In this document: positions 43,753-57,370 of the stretch, piece after piece
How the letters are laid out: every line of letters begins with the position of its first letter
How positions within the stretch are numbered: the first letter of the stretch is position 1
Assembly (NCBI GenBank): GCA_047602365.1
Contig: JASGHM010000002.1
Coordinates: forward strand, 806,001-870,000
DNA: 64,000 bases
DNA from: Piscinibacter sp047602365
GTDB taxonomy: Bacteria; Pseudomonadota; Gammaproteobacteria; Burkholderiales; Burkholderiaceae_C
Direction: 5' to 3'
Notes under the pieces: model-generated
What the model was told of the DNA's origin: nothing
Seen by the model: only the letters and a program-made list of their open reading frames with translations
Database searches by the model: none
Position numbers and translations under genes: made by a program

Positions 43753-45026
43753 CGGTCGCCGGCCTCGAGCTTGTTCAGCATCTCGCGCGTGACCAGCGTG
43801 ATGCCGTTGTCGGTGCGGAAGAAGTTGTTCGCGTCGGCCGCGGCGTCCTCGCCGATCACCATGCCATCGGGAATGCTGCAGCCGCGGTCCACCACCACCC
43901 GGGTCAGCCGGGCGCCGCGACCGACCTGCACGCCGGGCAGCAGCACCGCCCAGTTGACGCTGGCGTGCGAATGCACGCGCACGCTGGAGAACAGCACCGA
44001 GCGGAACACCGCGCCCGAGACGATGCATCCGCCCGAGACCATCGACTCGATCGCCATGCCGCGGCGGTCGTCCTGGTTGTGCACGAACTTGGCCGGTGGC
44101 AGCTGCGGCTGGTAGGTCCAGATCGGCCAGCGGGTGTCGTAGAGGTTGAGCAGCGGGTCGGTGGCGGTGAGGTCGATGTTGGCATCCCAGTAGGCATCGA
44201 TGGTGCCGACGTCGCGCCAGTACGGCTCCTCGTTCAGGCGCGTGCCGACGGCACTCAGCTCGAACGGATGCGCGGCCGCGCGGCCGTTGCGCACCGCGTG
44301 CGGAATGATGTCCTTGCCGAAGTCGTGGCTGGAGTTGGGGTCGTTGATGTCGCGCTCCAGCTCCTTGTAGAGGTAGCGCGCGTTGAACACGTAGATGCCC
44401 ATGCTGGCCAGCGAGCGGTCCGGCTTGCCCGGCATCGCCGGCGGGTCGGCGGGCTTCTCGACGAACTCGGTGATCAGGTTCTTCTCGTTGACCGCCATCA
44501 CGCCGAAGGCCTTGGCCTCATCGCGCGGCACCTCGATGCAGCCGACCGTGCAGTCGCGGCCCTTGGCGACATGGTCGGCCAGCATCAGCGCGTAGTTCAT
44601 CTTGTAGATGTGGTCGCCGGCGAGGATGACGATGTAGTCGGCGCCGTAGCTGGCCAGGATGTCCTGGTTCTGGTACACGGCGTCGGCCGTGCCGCGGTAC
44701 CAGCTCTCCTCGTCGACCCGCTGCTGCGCCGGCATCAGGTCGACGAACTCGTTCATCTCGCTCTTCAGGAAGGCCCAGCCGCGCTGCAGGTGGCGCATCA
44801 GGCTGTGGCTCTTGTACTGGGTGATCACGCCGATGCGGCGGATGCCGGAGTTCAGGCAGTTCGACAGCGCGAAGTCGATGATGCGGAACTTGCCCCCGAA
44901 GTAGACCGCCGGCTTGGCGCGCCGGTCGGTCAGGTTCTTCAGCCGGCTGCCACGGCCGCCGGCCAGCACCAGCGCGACGGTGCGCTTGGGCAGGTCCAGG
45001 CTCAGGGCCAGGTCGTTCGGGGTCAT
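43749..45026 (-). CDS. glgC: Glucose-1-phosphate adenylyltransferase GlgC
   Basis: A 425-residue ADP-glucose pyrophosphorylase. The nucleotide motif Leu-Ala-Gly-Gly-Arg-Gly-Ser-Arg-Leu lies near residue 22, followed by Lys-Pro-Ala-Val-Tyr-Phe-Gly-Gly-Lys-Phe-Arg-Ile-Ile-Asp-Phe-Ala and the left-handed beta-helix C-terminus. It commits glucose-1-phosphate to glycogen and in this family is activated allosterically by glycolytic metabolites. An AGGAG box 8 bases upstream fixes the start; it is first of glgC-glgA, divergent from glgP. Confidence 0.95.
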   Translation of the reverse strand: MTPNDLALSLDLPKRTVALVLAGGRGSRLKNLTDRRAKPAVYFGGKFRIIDFALSNCLNSGIRRIGVITQYKSHSLMRHLQRGWAFLKSEMNEFVDLMPAQQRVDEESWYRGTADAVYQNQDILASYGADYIVILAGDHIYKMNYALMLADHVAKGRDCTVGCIEVPRDEAKAFGVMAVNEKNLITEFVEKPADPPAMPGKPDRSLASMGIYVFNARYLYKELERDINDPNSSHDFGKDIIPHAVRNGRAAAHPFELSAVGTRLNEEPYWRDVGTIDAYWDANIDLTATDPLLNLYDTRWPIWTYQPQLPPAKFVHNQDDRRGMAIESMVSGGCIVSGAVFRSVLFSSVRVHSHASVNWAVLLPGVQVGRGARLTRVVVDRGCSIPDGMVIGEDAAADANNFFRTDNGITLVTREMLNKLEAGDR

Positions 45027-45406
45027 CGGTTCATCTCCTGTGTCGTTGTGGTCGGGCCGACGCGCGGGCACTCCCCGTCCCGATGATCGGCCATTTTGGC
45101 GTCGACGCAACAGTGTGGCGCCCCTGCGCGGTGCGCCGGCAGGCACGTCGCGCATGGAGTCGCTGTTGTTACGACGAATTCCGCCGTAACCCCATAGCGA
45201 GCGCCATGCCATGGTGCGTGGCAGTGCCCGGCCGGTGGCGTCCGTGGCCCGCGAAATCGGCCGTAACCGGGCTGTTCCGCTCCTGCTGCGCGGGCGTGAA
45301 AATTGCGACTCGTCGCCGGTTGACGCTCCCCGGGCCGACAGGGACACTGCGCCCGCCGTCAGGCCGCTGGCGCCGCAGATCGCCACCGAATCACAAAGGA
45401 TCCCCC
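45027..45406. promoter_or_regulatory. Divergent control region between glgC and glgP
   Basis: A 380-base gap between the two glycogen transcripts. I see no gene of its own; frames through it are extensions of neighbours. It carries the GTTACG/CGTAAC inverted repeat listed separately and a further lone CGTAAC near 45262. I could not assign promoter boxes with confidence. Confidence 0.6.
45168..45190. promoter_or_regulatory. Candidate operator, inverted GTTACG/CGTAAC
   Basis: Two 6-base arms in perfect inversion are separated by 11 bases, with a central GAATTC-like core adding partial symmetry. It lies about 140 bases upstream of glgC and 217 upstream of glgP, well placed to control both. No matching regulator is identifiable in the window. 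Confidence 0.45.
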
Positions 45407-47833
<2,427 letters not shown>

Positions 47834-47891
47834 CCTCGGGCAGTTCCACAGCGGTGGTTACCATCGGCGCAGTCCTGCGACTGACGTCCCG

Positions 47892-50056
47892 ATGCTGAAC
47901 GCCTCCGACATCGAGCTGATCCGCCTCGCCCGGCACGGCGACCCGTTCTCGGTGCTGGGCCTGCACGACGGGACGCTGCGCGCCTTCCTGCCCGGCGCCA
48001 CGCACGTGCTCGCCGTCGACGCGGCCGACGAGAGCATCCTCGCACCTCTGCTGCTGGTCCACGTGGACGGGCTGTTCGAGGGCGTACTGGCGGCGATGCC
48101 GCCGTCGGGCTACCGCCTGCACGTGACCTGGTCCGACGGCAGCCAGGGCACGCTGGAGGACCCGTACCGGTTCCCGCCGGTGCTGGGCGACCTGGACGTG
48201 TGGCTGATGGGCGAAGGCACGCACCTGCGGCCCTTCGAGGTGCTGGGCGCTACGCAGCGCGAGATGCTCGGCGTCGCCGGCGTCAGCTTCGCGGTCTGGG
48301 CACCCAACGCCTCGCGCGTCAGCGTCGTCGGCGACTTCAACTTCTGGGACGGCCGCCGCCACCCGATGCGGCTGCGCCGCGAGTGCGGCGTCTGGGAGAT
48401 CTTCCTGCCCGGGCTGGCGGCCGGCGTGCGCTACAAGTACGAGATCGTCTCGCGCGAGGGCGAACTGCTGCCGCAGAAGGCCGATCCGTATGCCTTGCAG
48501 AGCGAACTGCGCCCGGCCACCGCCAGCGTCGTCGCCCGGCTGCCCGAGGCCGTGCCGGCCTCGGCGGCGCGCCAGAAGGCCAACGCACTGGACGCACCGG
48601 TCAGCATCTACGAAGTCCACCTCGGCTCCTGGCGGCGCAAGCCCGAGGACGGCAACCGCTGGCTGAACTGGGACGAACTGGCCTCGGCCCTGGTGCCCTA
48701 CGTGCGCGAGATGGGCTTCACCCACCTGGAGCTGCTGCCGGTCTCCGAGCACCCCTTCGACGGCTCCTGGGGCTACCAGCCGATCGGCATGTACGCGCCG
48801 ACCGCGCGCTTCGGTGACCCTTCCGGCTTCCGTCGCTTCGTCGACCGCTGCCACGCCGAGGGCATCGGCCTGATCCTCGACTGGGTGCCGGCGCACTTCC
48901 CCACCGACGCCCATGGCCTGGCACGCTTCGACGGCACCCATCTGTACGAGTACGCCGATCCCCGGGAGGGCTTCCACCAGGACTGGAACACGCTGATCTA
49001 CAACCTCGGCCGCACCGAGGTGGGCAACTTCCTGGTCGGCAACGCGCTGTACTGGCTGGAGCGCTACGGCGTGGACGGGCTGCGCGTCGACGCGGTGGCC
49101 TCGATGCTGTACCGCGACTACAGCCGCAAGCACGGCGAGTGGGTGCCCAACGTGCACGGCGGGCGCGAGAACCTGGAGGCCATCGCCTTCCTCAAGCGCA
49201 TGAACGAGGTGGTCGGCTCGGAGCGGCCGCAGGCGGTCACGCTGGCCGAGGAGTCCACCGCCTTCCCGGCGGTCAGCCGGCCGACCTACCTGGGCGGGCT
49301 GGGCTTCCACTACAAGTGGAACATGGGCTGGATGCACGACACGCTGCAGTACATGGCGCGCGACCCCATCCACCGCCAGTACCACCACGGCGAGATGACC
49401 TTCGGCATGGTCTACGCCTTCAACGAGAACTTCGTGCTGCCGATCTCGCACGACGAGGTGGTGCACGGCAAGGGCTCGATGATCGCCAAGATGCCCGGCG
49501 ATGCCTGGCAGAAGTTCGCCAACCTGCGCGCCTACTACGGCTTCATGTGGGCCCACCCCGGCAAGAAGCTGCTGTTCATGGGCTGCGAGTTCGCCCAGGG
49601 CGCCGAGTGGAACCACGACAGCAGCCTGGACTGGCACCTGCTCGGCGACCGTGCCCACGCCGGGGTACAACGGCTGGTGCACGACCTGAACCGCTACTAC
49701 CGCGCCACGCCGGCCTTGTTCGACGCCGACTTCGACCGCGCCGGCTTCGAGTGGATCGACCACGAGGATGCGCAGCGTTCGGTGCTGAGCTTCCTGCGGC
49801 GCAGCCGCGACGGTCGCTCCGAGGTGCTGGTGGCCTGCAACTTCACGCCGACGGTGCGGCGCGGCTACCGGCTCGGCGTGCCGGCAGCGGGCCGCTGGCG
49901 CGAGCGCCTGAACACCGACTCCGAGCACTATGGCGGCAGCAACGTCGGCTGCGCCTTCGGCGTCGCCGACAGCGAGACGGTGCCCAGTCATGGCCGCGCA
50001 CAGTCCTTGCTGGTCGACCTGCCACCCCTGGCCACCGTGTTCTACGAACGACAACC

Positions 50057-50060
<4 letters not shown>
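47892..50060 (+). CDS. glgB: 1,4-alpha-glucan branching enzyme GlgB
   Basis: A 722-residue GH13 branching enzyme. Two N-terminal beta-sandwich domains precede the barrel with Gly-Leu-Arg-Val-Asp-Ala-Val-Ala-Ser-Met-Leu-Tyr (nucleophile Asp), Leu-Ala-Glu-Glu-Ser-Thr (acid/base Glu) and Ser-His-Asp-Glu-Val-Val-His-Gly-Lys. It makes alpha-1,6 branches in glycogen. The start follows glgP by 58 bases; its stop overlaps the glgX ATG (ATGA). Confidence 0.95.
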
Positions 50061-52135
<2,075 letters not shown>

Positions 52136-52146
52136 AAAGCCCGACC

Positions 52147-53655
52147 ATGCGCTTCCCACGCGCCAGCGGCATCCTGCTGCATCCCACCTCGCTGCCCGGC
52201 CCGCATGGCTCGGGCGACTTCGGCGCCGCTGCCTACCACTTCGTCGACTGGCTGGTCGCGGCCGGGCAGAAGCTCTGGCAGATCCTGCCGCTGGGCGGCA
52301 TCGGGCCGGGCAACTCGCCGTACATGAGCACATCGGCCTTCGCCGGCAACGTGCTGCTGATCGACCTCGAGGAACTGCAGCGGCGCGGCTGGCTGCTCGA
52401 CGACGAGGTCGTGCCGCCCGCAGGCGTCGCCGAGCAGCGGCTGAACTTCGCCACTGTCGTGCCGTTCCGCATGGACCGGCTGGCACGCGCCGCGGCACGC
52501 TTCGCCACCCGGGCCGGCGACGAGGAGCGCACCGACCTGCAGGCCTTCTGCGAACGTCACGCCGACTGGCTCCCCGACTACGCGCTGTTCATGACGCTCG
52601 CCGAGCAGCATGGCTGGCGCGACTGGAGCGACTGGGATGCGCCGCTGGCTTCGCGCAACCCGGTCGCGCTGGCCTCGGCGCGGGAGATCTACAGCGAGCG
52701 CGTCGCCTTCTGGACCTTCTGCCAGTGGTGCTTCTTCCGCCAGTGGCTGGCGCTGAAGGCCTATGCCAACGGGCGTGGCGTCGAGATCATCGGCGACGCG
52801 CCGATCTTCATCGCCTACCAGAGCGCCGAGGTGTGGGCGCGGCGTGAGTTGTTCGAACTCGATGCGCAAGGCAAGCCGACCGCCGTGGCCGGTGTGCCGC
52901 CCGATGCCTTCAGCGACACCGGTCAGCGCTGGGGCAACCCGCTGTACCGCTGGAAGGCGCACGCGAAAGAAGGCTACGCGTGGTGGGTGCAGCGCATCCG
53001 CCGCACCTTCGAGCTGGTCGACGTCGTGCGCATCGACCACTTCCGCGGCTTCGCCGGCTACTGGGAGATCCCGGCCAGCGAACCGACGGCCATCCACGGC
53101 CGCTGGCTGCCCGGCCCCGGCGAGGCACTCTTCAAAGCCATCGGCAAGGCGCTGGGGCCGCTGCCGATCATCGCGGAAGACCTGGGCGTGATCACGCCCG
53201 ACGTGACGGCATTGCGCCGCAAGTTCGCCTTCCCCGGCATGCGCATCCTGCACTTCGCCTTCGAGGGCGGCAGCGGCAACGCCTACCTGCCGCACAACCA
53301 CGACGCCGACTCGGTGGTCTACACCGGCACGCACGACAACGACACCACGCCCGGCTGGTGGGCCTCGCTCACCGACGCGCAGCGCGCGCGCGTGCGCGAC
53401 TACCTGGGCACAGCCGGCAGCGAGATCCATTGGGACCTGATCCGCGCCGCCTGCGCCAGCGTCGCCGACACCGTCGTACACCCGATGCAGGACGTGCTGG
53501 GCCTGGGCGGCGAACACCGCATGAACCTGCCTGGCCGCGGCGAAGGCTACTGGGAGTGGCGCTTCGCGTGGCAGCAGGTGCAGCCCGGCCATGCGCAGCG
53601 GCTGGCGCACCTGGTTCAGCTCTATCGCCGCGACGGCACGCCGCTGCAGGGCTGA
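52147..53655 (+). CDS. malQ: 4-alpha-glucanotransferase MalQ (amylomaltase)
   Basis: A 502-residue GH77 enzyme that transfers maltodextrin chains and frees glucose. Residues typical of the family are seen: Gly-Ser-x-x-Tyr-like Gly-Asn-Ser-Pro-Tyr near residue 57, Arg-Ile-Asp-His-Phe-Arg-Gly (nucleophile Asp), Ile-Ala-Glu-Asp-Leu-Gly (acid Glu) and Gly-Thr-His-Asp-Asn-Asp. It lets short imported maltodextrins be lengthened for GlgP and produces glucose, which needs the stand-alone glucokinase. Last gene of its operon, ending in a double-hairpin terminator. Confidence 0.94.
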   Translation: MRFPRASGILLHPTSLPGPHGSGDFGAAAYHFVDWLVAAGQKLWQILPLGGIGPGNSPYMSTSAFAGNVLLIDLEELQRRGWLLDDEVVPPAGVAEQRLNFATVVPFRMDRLARAAARFATRAGDEERTDLQAFCERHADWLPDYALFMTLAEQHGWRDWSDWDAPLASRNPVALASAREIYSERVAFWTFCQWCFFRQWLALKAYANGRGVEIIGDAPIFIAYQSAEVWARRELFELDAQGKPTAVAGVPPDAFSDTGQRWGNPLYRWKAHAKEGYAWWVQRIRRTFELVDVVRIDHFRGFAGYWEIPASEPTAIHGRWLPGPGEALFKAIGKALGPLPIIAEDLGVITPDVTALRRKFAFPGMRILHFAFEGGSGNAYLPHNHDADSVVYTGTHDNDTTPGWWASLTDAQRARVRDYLGTAGSEIHWDLIRAACASVADTVVHPMQDVLGLGGEHRMNLPGRGEGYWEWRFAWQQVQPGHAQRLAHLVQLYRRDGTPLQG

Positions 53656-53673
53656 GCGGCGCCACCAGTGAAG

Positions 53674-53693
53674 ACGGGCGCCGAAGCGCCCGT
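53674..53693. terminator. Convergent terminator hairpin 1
   Basis: An 8-bp stem (ACGGGCGC with GCGCCCGT) closed by CGAA on the plus strand and by the stable TTCG loop on the minus strand. No long T run follows, so it probably assists hairpin 2 or stabilises the malQ mRNA end. Confidence 0.6.
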
Positions 53694-53702
53694 ACAAAGA
53701 AA

Positions 53703-53724
53703 ACGGAGCGCCGAAGCGCTCCGT
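53703..53724 (-). terminator. livK terminator, hairpin 2 with UUCG loop
   Basis: A 9-bp stem (ACGGAGCGC with GCGCTCCGT). Read on the minus strand the loop is TTCG and the stem is followed by TTTTCTTT, a convincing intrinsic terminator 25 bases after the livK stop. It nearly repeats hairpin 1. Confidence 0.8.
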
Positions 53725-53748
53725 GATCGGATCAGAAGATCGAGGTTC

Positions 53749-54888
53749 TCAGCGAACCACGGCCATCTGCTCGCGCTTGCCACCCTTGTAGGTGAACAAG
53801 GTCAGCGCGCCGTTCTTGATGTCGCCCTTCTCGTCGAACGAGATGGTGCCGGTCACGCCCTTGTAGTTGGCCTTGGCCAGCACCGGCAGGTACTTGGCCG
53901 GGTCGGCCGAGCCGGCCTTGACCATCGAGTCGACCATCACCATCGTGGCGTCGTAGACGTACGGGGCGTAGATCTGCACGTCGGCGTTGAACTTCTTCTT
54001 GAAGTCGGCCTTGAACTTCTCCATGCCGGCCTTCTGCTCGCCCTCGACACCACCGGCCTCGGCGCAGACGACCTGGTTGTCGGCCATCGAACCCGCGGCC
54101 AGCTTCGGCAGTTCGCCCGAGCAGATGCCGTCGCCGCCGAGGAACTTGGCGTTGATGCCGAGTTGCTTCATCTGGCGGATCATCGGGCCGGCCACGGCGT
54201 CCATGCCGCCGTAGAAGACCACGTCGGGGTTCTTGGCCTTGATGGCGGTCAGGATGGCGGTGAAGTCGGTCGCCTTGTCGTTGGTGAACTGCTGCTCGGC
54301 GATCGCACCACCGGAAGCCTTCACGGCCTTGGCGAATTCCTCGGCGACGCCCTGGCCGTAGGCCGTGCGGTCGTCGATGACGGCGATCGACTTGCCCTTC
54401 AGTTCCTTGACGGCGTAGCGGCCCAGCGTGCCGCCCAGGTGCACGTCATCGGCGACGACGCGGAACGCGGTCTTGTAGCCGTTGCGGGTGTACTTGGGGT
54501 TGGTCGCCGACGGCGAGATCTGCGGAATGCCGGCGTCGCTGTAGATCTTGGAGGCCGGGATGGTGGTGCCCGAGTTCAGGTGGCCGATGACGCCGTTGAC
54601 CTTGGAGTCGACCAGCTTCTGCGCGACGGCGGTGCCCTGCTTCGGATCGGCCGCATCGTCTTCGGCGAGCAGCTCGAACTTGGCCTTCTTGCCGCCGATC
54701 GTCACGCCCTTGGCGTTCAGTTCGTCGATGGCCATGCGCGCGCCCATCTCGTTGTCCTTGCCAAGGTGGGCGATGCCACCGCTGGTGGGGCCGACGTGGC
54801 CGATCTTGACGACCATGTCTTGCGCCGATGCAGCACCTGCGGTCAGCAGGGCGGCCGCAGCCACCACGGCATTGAATTTGACTTGCAT
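53749..54888 (-). CDS. livK: Branched-chain amino acid binding protein (LivK/LivJ type)
   Basis: A 379-residue periplasmic binding protein for leucine/isoleucine/valine or related compounds. The signal peptide ends Ala-Gly-Ala-Ala-Ser-Ala-Gln near residue 22. Type I fold marks include Lys-Ile-Gly-His-Val-Gly-Pro-Thr-Ser-Gly-Gly near residue 28, and Asp-Asp-Arg-Thr-Ala-Tyr-Gly-Gln-Gly. A GGAGG box 7 bases upstream fixes the start. No permease or ATPase genes are adjacent, so it must use a transporter encoded elsewhere. Confidence 0.92.
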   Translation of the reverse strand: MQVKFNAVVAAAALLTAGAASAQDMVVKIGHVGPTSGGIAHLGKDNEMGARMAIDELNAKGVTIGGKKAKFELLAEDDAADPKQGTAVAQKLVDSKVNGVIGHLNSGTTIPASKIYSDAGIPQISPSATNPKYTRNGYKTAFRVVADDVHLGGTLGRYAVKELKGKSIAVIDDRTAYGQGVAEEFAKAVKASGGAIAEQQFTNDKATDFTAILTAIKAKNPDVVFYGGMDAVAGPMIRQMKQLGINAKFLGGDGICSGELPKLAAGSMADNQVVCAEAGGVEGEQKAGMEKFKADFKKKFNADVQIYAPYVYDATMVMVDSMVKAGSADPAKYLPVLAKANYKGVTGTISFDEKGDIKNGALTLFTYKGGKREQMAVVR

Positions 54889-55042
54889 GCAATAACCTCC
54901 GGTTGGAATGTTGAGAGCGTTCGGGAGAGAGGGTTTTTCTCAACGGCAGGGACGATACTCCAAAAAAAGCACCGTTCCCACCGGGTTGCCTCAGGGGAAA
55001 CCTGCGCTCGCCACCCCTGACGCTGAGGCCACAACGCGCGGC

Positions 55043-55439
55043 CTAGCGGCCGCGATGACGGGAGAGTTCCTGGGTGACGGCGCGAGACACGATGTCTCGC
55101 AAGGTCGATGCCAGCTCGGTGCGCGCCTCGCGCATCAGTGCATCGGTCGCGCGCGTCAGCGCCGGGGTCAGCACCTCGCGCAGCTTGACTTCGAGCATGA
55201 GGTCGATCTGCCGTTGCAGGTCGGCCAAGCACACGCTGCACCAGCGCCTCCTCGTCGATGGCCGCCGCCGGTGGCAGCGCCGCGGGAGCCAGCGGCTGCA
55301 AGGGCGCCGGCTCGGTGCGGGCGAACGCCGGCTCGGCTGGCGTCGCGGGCGTGGTCGTGCCCGCCGGCACCGGCTCGGGGATGCGCACGACCTCGGTCAA
55401 GGTGGGCACGCGCCCGGGCGGCACCGGTCGCAGGCTCAC
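55043..55439 (-). pseudogene. Small hypothetical gene downstream of holC, frameshifted
   Basis: Two frames must be joined to give one sensible product of about 131 residues. The first starts at a GTG overlapping the holC stop (GTGA) and is Pro/Ala-rich for 60 residues, then reads Glu-Glu-Ala-Leu-Val-Gln-Arg-Val-Leu. The second continues Ala-Asp-Leu-Gln-Arg-Gln-Ile-Asp with a helical end. One extra base in the CTTGG region near 55227 separates them; total length is 396 plus 1. Function unknown. Confidence 0.6.
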
Positions 55440-55868
55440 GACTCGACCTCGTGGCGCTCGATCGGGTAACCCCGCGACGCGTAGTGTTTCCACCGCGAGC
55501 GTGCGGCTGCGCGGTCGGCCTCGTCGGTGGAGACGATCTCGACCAGCCGCTCGAAGCTCTCGAAGCCCGCCGGCGCCTCGGCACCGAGGTTGAGCAGCAC
55601 ATCGTGGTGCGGCGCACCATCGAGCGACGTGGCCAGGCACACCGGCGTCTCGCGCAGGCGCTCGGCCAGTGGTCTGGCCATCACGCAGCAGCACATGCGG
55701 CACGAACTCGATCGGGTCGAAGCTCCACAGTGCAGCGTCGAGTTCGGCCAGCGCAGCCGCGGGGCCAGTGACGGTCACGCGCGCGTTCTGCCGGGTCGCC
55801 TTGCGCAGCAGCCGGCAGGCATAGGCCACCCGCTGCGGCACGTTGAAGTGGAAGCTGACCCGGGTCAT
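55436..55868 (-). pseudogene. holC: DNA polymerase III chi subunit HolC, frameshifted
   Basis: Residues 1-64 (Val-Ser-Phe-His-Phe-Asn-Val ... Phe-Val-Pro-His-Val-Leu-Leu-Arg-Asp-Gly) are in one frame and the remaining 79 (Arg-Pro-Leu-Ala-Glu-Arg ... Trp-Lys-His-Tyr) in the next. Joined, they give 143 residues, the normal HolC length, with family features such as Arg-Trp-Lys-x-Tyr at the end. Removing one base near 55674 restores the frame; the span is 432 plus 1 bases. HolC links the clamp loader to SSB. It lies 13 bases after pepA, the usual position. The break could be real or an assembly error. Confidence 0.75.
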
Positions 55869-55881
55869 CGCCAGAGCCGAC

Positions 55882-57342
55882 TCAGCCGGCCTGGCCGAGC
55901 ACGAAGTGGGTCAGCAGCGGCACCGGCCGGCCGGTCGCGCCCTTGGCGGCACCCGACTTCCAGGCCGTGCCGGCGATGTCCAGGTGCGCCCAGCGGTACT
56001 TGCCGGTGAACTTGCGCAGGAACATCGCCGCGGTGATCGCGCCGCCGGCGCGGCCGGCGACGTTGCCCATGTCGGCGAAGTTGCTCTTCAGTCCCTCTTC
56101 GTATTCTTCGTCCAGCGGCATGCGCCAGCAGGGGTCGAGCGAGCCCGCGCCGGCAGCGAGCAGTTCGGCGGCCAGCTTGTCGTCGGCACTGAACAGGCCG
56201 GTGTGATGGTGGCCGAGCGCGATCACGCAGGCGCCGGTCAGCGTCGCCACGTCGACCACGCAGGCCGGCTTGAAGCGCTCGGCATAGGTCAGCGCGTCGC
56301 ACAGGATCAGCCGGCCCTCGGCGTCGGTGTTGAGGATCTCGATGGTCTGGCCCGACATGCTGGTGACCACGTCGCCCGGCTTGATCGCCTTGCCGCCTGG
56401 CATGTTCTCGCAGGTCGGGACGATGACGACGAGGTTCAGCTTCGGCTTCAGTTCGGCCACCGCGCGCAGCGTGCCGAGCACGCTGGCCGCACCGCCCATG
56501 TCGAACTTCATCTCGTCCATCTCGGCGGCAGGCTTGATCGAGATGCCGCCGGTGTCGAAGGTGATGCCCTTGCCGACCAGCACGATCGGCGCCTGCGTCT
56601 TCGCGGCGCCGTGGTACTGGGCGACGATGAAGCGCGGCGGTTCGGCCGAACCCTGGGCGACGGCGAGGAAGGAGCCCATGCCCAGCTTCTCGATCGCCTT
56701 GCGGTCCATCACCTCGACCTTCAGGCCGAACTCCTTGCCGAGCTTCTTCGCCTGTTCGCCGAGGTAGCTCGGCGTGCAGTGGTTGCCGGGCCGGTTGGCG
56801 AGCTCGCGCGCCAGCGTGACGCCGGCAGCGATCGCCTCGCCGCGCGCCAGGCCCTGCGCCGCCGCCTTCGCGGTGGCCTTGTCGGCCAGCAGCGTGACCT
56901 TGGCGAGCGCGCCGGCCGCCGGCGCGCTGGGCTTGGTGTAGCGGTACACGTAGGTGGCTTCGCTGACCACGGAGACCAGCGCCTCGGCCTGCGCGGCCGA
57001 CAGCTCGCCGGTACCGCTCAGTCCGACCGCCGCGTGCTTCGCGCCCCCGCCCTTGATCGCCGCGACACCCGCCGCGAGCGCCGCCTTGACCGACTTCGCC
57101 GTCGGCGCGCCACAGGCCACGAACACCAGCCGCGCCGCCTTCACACCCTGCGGCCGCAGCAGCGTCACGGTCTTGCCGCGCTTGAACTCGAAGTCGCCCT
57201 GCGCGACCGCATCGGCCAGCGCCTTCTTCACGCCGGCGTCGAGCGACGCATCGGCCTTGTCGCCGCCGATCACCACGATCAGGGCATCGCAGGCCACCGA
57301 CCCCCAGGCGTCGAGCGTTCCGAGCTGATGACGAAAGTCCAT
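55882..57342 (-). CDS. pepA: Leucyl aminopeptidase PepA
   Basis: A 486-residue M17 metallo-aminopeptidase, also a DNA-binding protein in some bacteria. The zinc/manganese motif Asn-Thr-Asp-Ala-Glu-Gly-Arg-Leu and the upstream Val-Gly-Lys-Gly-Ile-Thr-Phe-Asp-Thr-Gly-Gly are intact. The ATG gives Met-Asp-Phe-Arg-His-Gln, the family start; a longer frame runs into lptF. The gap to lptF is just 28 bases, so the two divergent promoters must overlap or lie in each other's coding DNA. Confidence 0.94.
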   Translation of the reverse strand: MDFRHQLGTLDAWGSVACDALIVVIGGDKADASLDAGVKKALADAVAQGDFEFKRGKTVTLLRPQGVKAARLVFVACGAPTAKSVKAALAAGVAAIKGGGAKHAAVGLSGTGELSAAQAEALVSVVSEATYVYRYTKPSAPAAGALAKVTLLADKATAKAAAQGLARGEAIAAGVTLARELANRPGNHCTPSYLGEQAKKLGKEFGLKVEVMDRKAIEKLGMGSFLAVAQGSAEPPRFIVAQYHGAAKTQAPIVLVGKGITFDTGGISIKPAAEMDEMKFDMGGAASVLGTLRAVAELKPKLNLVVIVPTCENMPGGKAIKPGDVVTSMSGQTIEILNTDAEGRLILCDALTYAERFKPACVVDVATLTGACVIALGHHHTGLFSADDKLAAELLAAGAGSLDPCWRMPLDEEYEEGLKSNFADMGNVAGRAGGAITAAMFLRKFTGKYRWAHLDIAGTAWKSGAAKGATGRPVPLLTHFVLGQAG

Positions 57343-57370
57343 AATCCCCGCCAGTTTCACGAAGCGCACG

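Noticed and set aside
45083..45406. An N-terminal extension of GlgP
   Set aside because: The frame is open but the extension is not phosphorylase-like, and a ribosome-binding site with GTG stands at the normal start.
55436..55868. Programmed frameshifting in holC
   Set aside because: No slippery run of A or U and no following pseudoknot is evident at the junction, and the next gene has the same kind of break; an insertion or assembly error is simpler.
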